Virus record (IMG/VR): IMGVR_UViG_3300030012_002497
Coordinates: 1 to 29,774 of that record
Source of the DNA: a virus
Length of the DNA: 29,774 bases
Strand: one strand, 5' to 3'
Positions 29,507 through 29,774 of this stretch are shown one piece after another. The notes under the pieces are model-generated. The model had not been told where the DNA came from. It saw only the letters and a list, made by a program, of their open reading frames with translations, and did no database searches. Within the stretch, counting starts at the first letter, position 1. Each line of letters starts with the position of its first letter. Both the position numbers and the translations under genes were made by a program.

Positions 29507-29774
29507 ATGCCAAACATTCAGATTAGAGGTAGTCAGATTCAAGGGGAAACCATTGAAGCCTCGAACATTAACCTATCAGGTTCATTTGACTTTAGAGCTG
29601 CGAGCGGTTTGCAGTTTCTTACAAAACCTGAAGCTGACAAATCAACATTCCCAGCAACCACACAATACGTTCATACTATTGTTTCAGGTTCTGCAATCGA
29701 TGGATTCCAAGGTGGAGATGGTATTGCCATCAATACTGGAACATCACCTGACACCATTTCAGTTGATTTAGCAA
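29507..29774 (+). CDS. Tail fibre protein, 5' part (continues past window)
   Basis: The gene starts at the ATG at 29507, with GGAGG at 29497-29501, and stays open to the last base (89 codons plus one base). It begins MPNIQIRGSQIQGETIEASN and continues FDFRAASGLQFLTKPEADKS and GDGIAINTGTSPDTISVDLA. The N-terminus would anchor to the tail, and the shaft begins with Gly/Ser-rich sequence like that at position 1. It is probably the N-terminal part of the fibre whose C-terminal part opens the window, but two distinct fibre genes cannot be excluded. Confidence 0.65.
   Translation, partial: MPNIQIRGSQIQGETIEASNINLSGSFDFRAASGLQFLTKPEADKSTFPATTQYVHTIVSGSAIDGFQGGDGIAINTGTSPDTISVDLA

Noticed and set aside
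29774-29774. Simple circular join of last and first base
   Set aside because: The join shifts the fibre frame and gives a TAG within about ten codons, so an exact circle without missing bases is not supported.
1-29774. CRISPR array, tRNA, insertion sequence, integrase or attachment site
   Set aside because: No spaced identical repeats, no cloverleaf, no transposase or recombinase motif was seen on either strand.

Overview
The window looks like most or all of the genome of a small, short-tailed (podovirus-like) double-stranded DNA phage. It has a large terminase, portal, scaffold-like protein, major capsid protein and decoration protein in canonical order. A nozzle/stabilisation-like tail protein, several fibre-type proteins and three long internal/ejection-type proteins follow. 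There are no tail-tube, tape-measure or baseplate genes of myo- or siphovirus type, no integrase and no host genes. The fairly low GC content (roughly 40% by eye), the many tiny Lys/Arg-rich proteins and the fibre repeat style are typical of uncultured marine phages. The host cannot be named from sequence alone.

Layout. 1-771 is the 3' end of a tail-fibre gene, and 29507-29774 is the 5' end of a fibre gene in the same orientation. The contig may therefore be a circular or permuted genome opened inside one gene, although a direct join is out of frame. 854-1099 encodes a holin-like membrane protein. 1190-1471 is the only reverse-strand gene. About 1500-1850 is an AT-rich, repeat-rich non-coding region that resembles an origin and carries a two-way promoter. 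1902-5708 holds small early or regulatory genes: a PD-(D/E)XK nuclease, a self-contained promoter-gene-terminator cassette, a possible winged-helix protein, a sigma-region-4-like protein and several unknowns. 5705-12551 is the packaging and head operon, closed by a strong intrinsic terminator at 12640-12667. 12691-21303 and the 1839-codon gene up to 26825 encode connector, tail and internal virion proteins, mostly linked by TAATG stop-start overlaps. 26825-28157 is a run of tiny, mostly very basic proteins plus one single-span membrane protein. 28185 to the end encodes beta-rich virion or fibre proteins.

How it may work. Host sigma70-type promoters (extended -10, TGTTATAATACTA) drive the early cassettes. 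The sigma-like protein at 4896 is a candidate for switching on the late genes. No DNA polymerase, helicase, primase, RNA polymerase or recognisable endolysin is visible, so replication appears to rely on the host, probably from the 1.5-1.85 kb region.

The most striking non-coding signal lies at 2102-2260. Three copies of one arm sequence can form either a long 12+9 bp helix or an intrinsic terminator, a switch-like leader for the nuclease gene. That gene's ribosome-binding site lies in a second hairpin. A separate structured element occurs twice (1110-1181 and 3090-3169) with conserved loop sequence but different, compensating stems.
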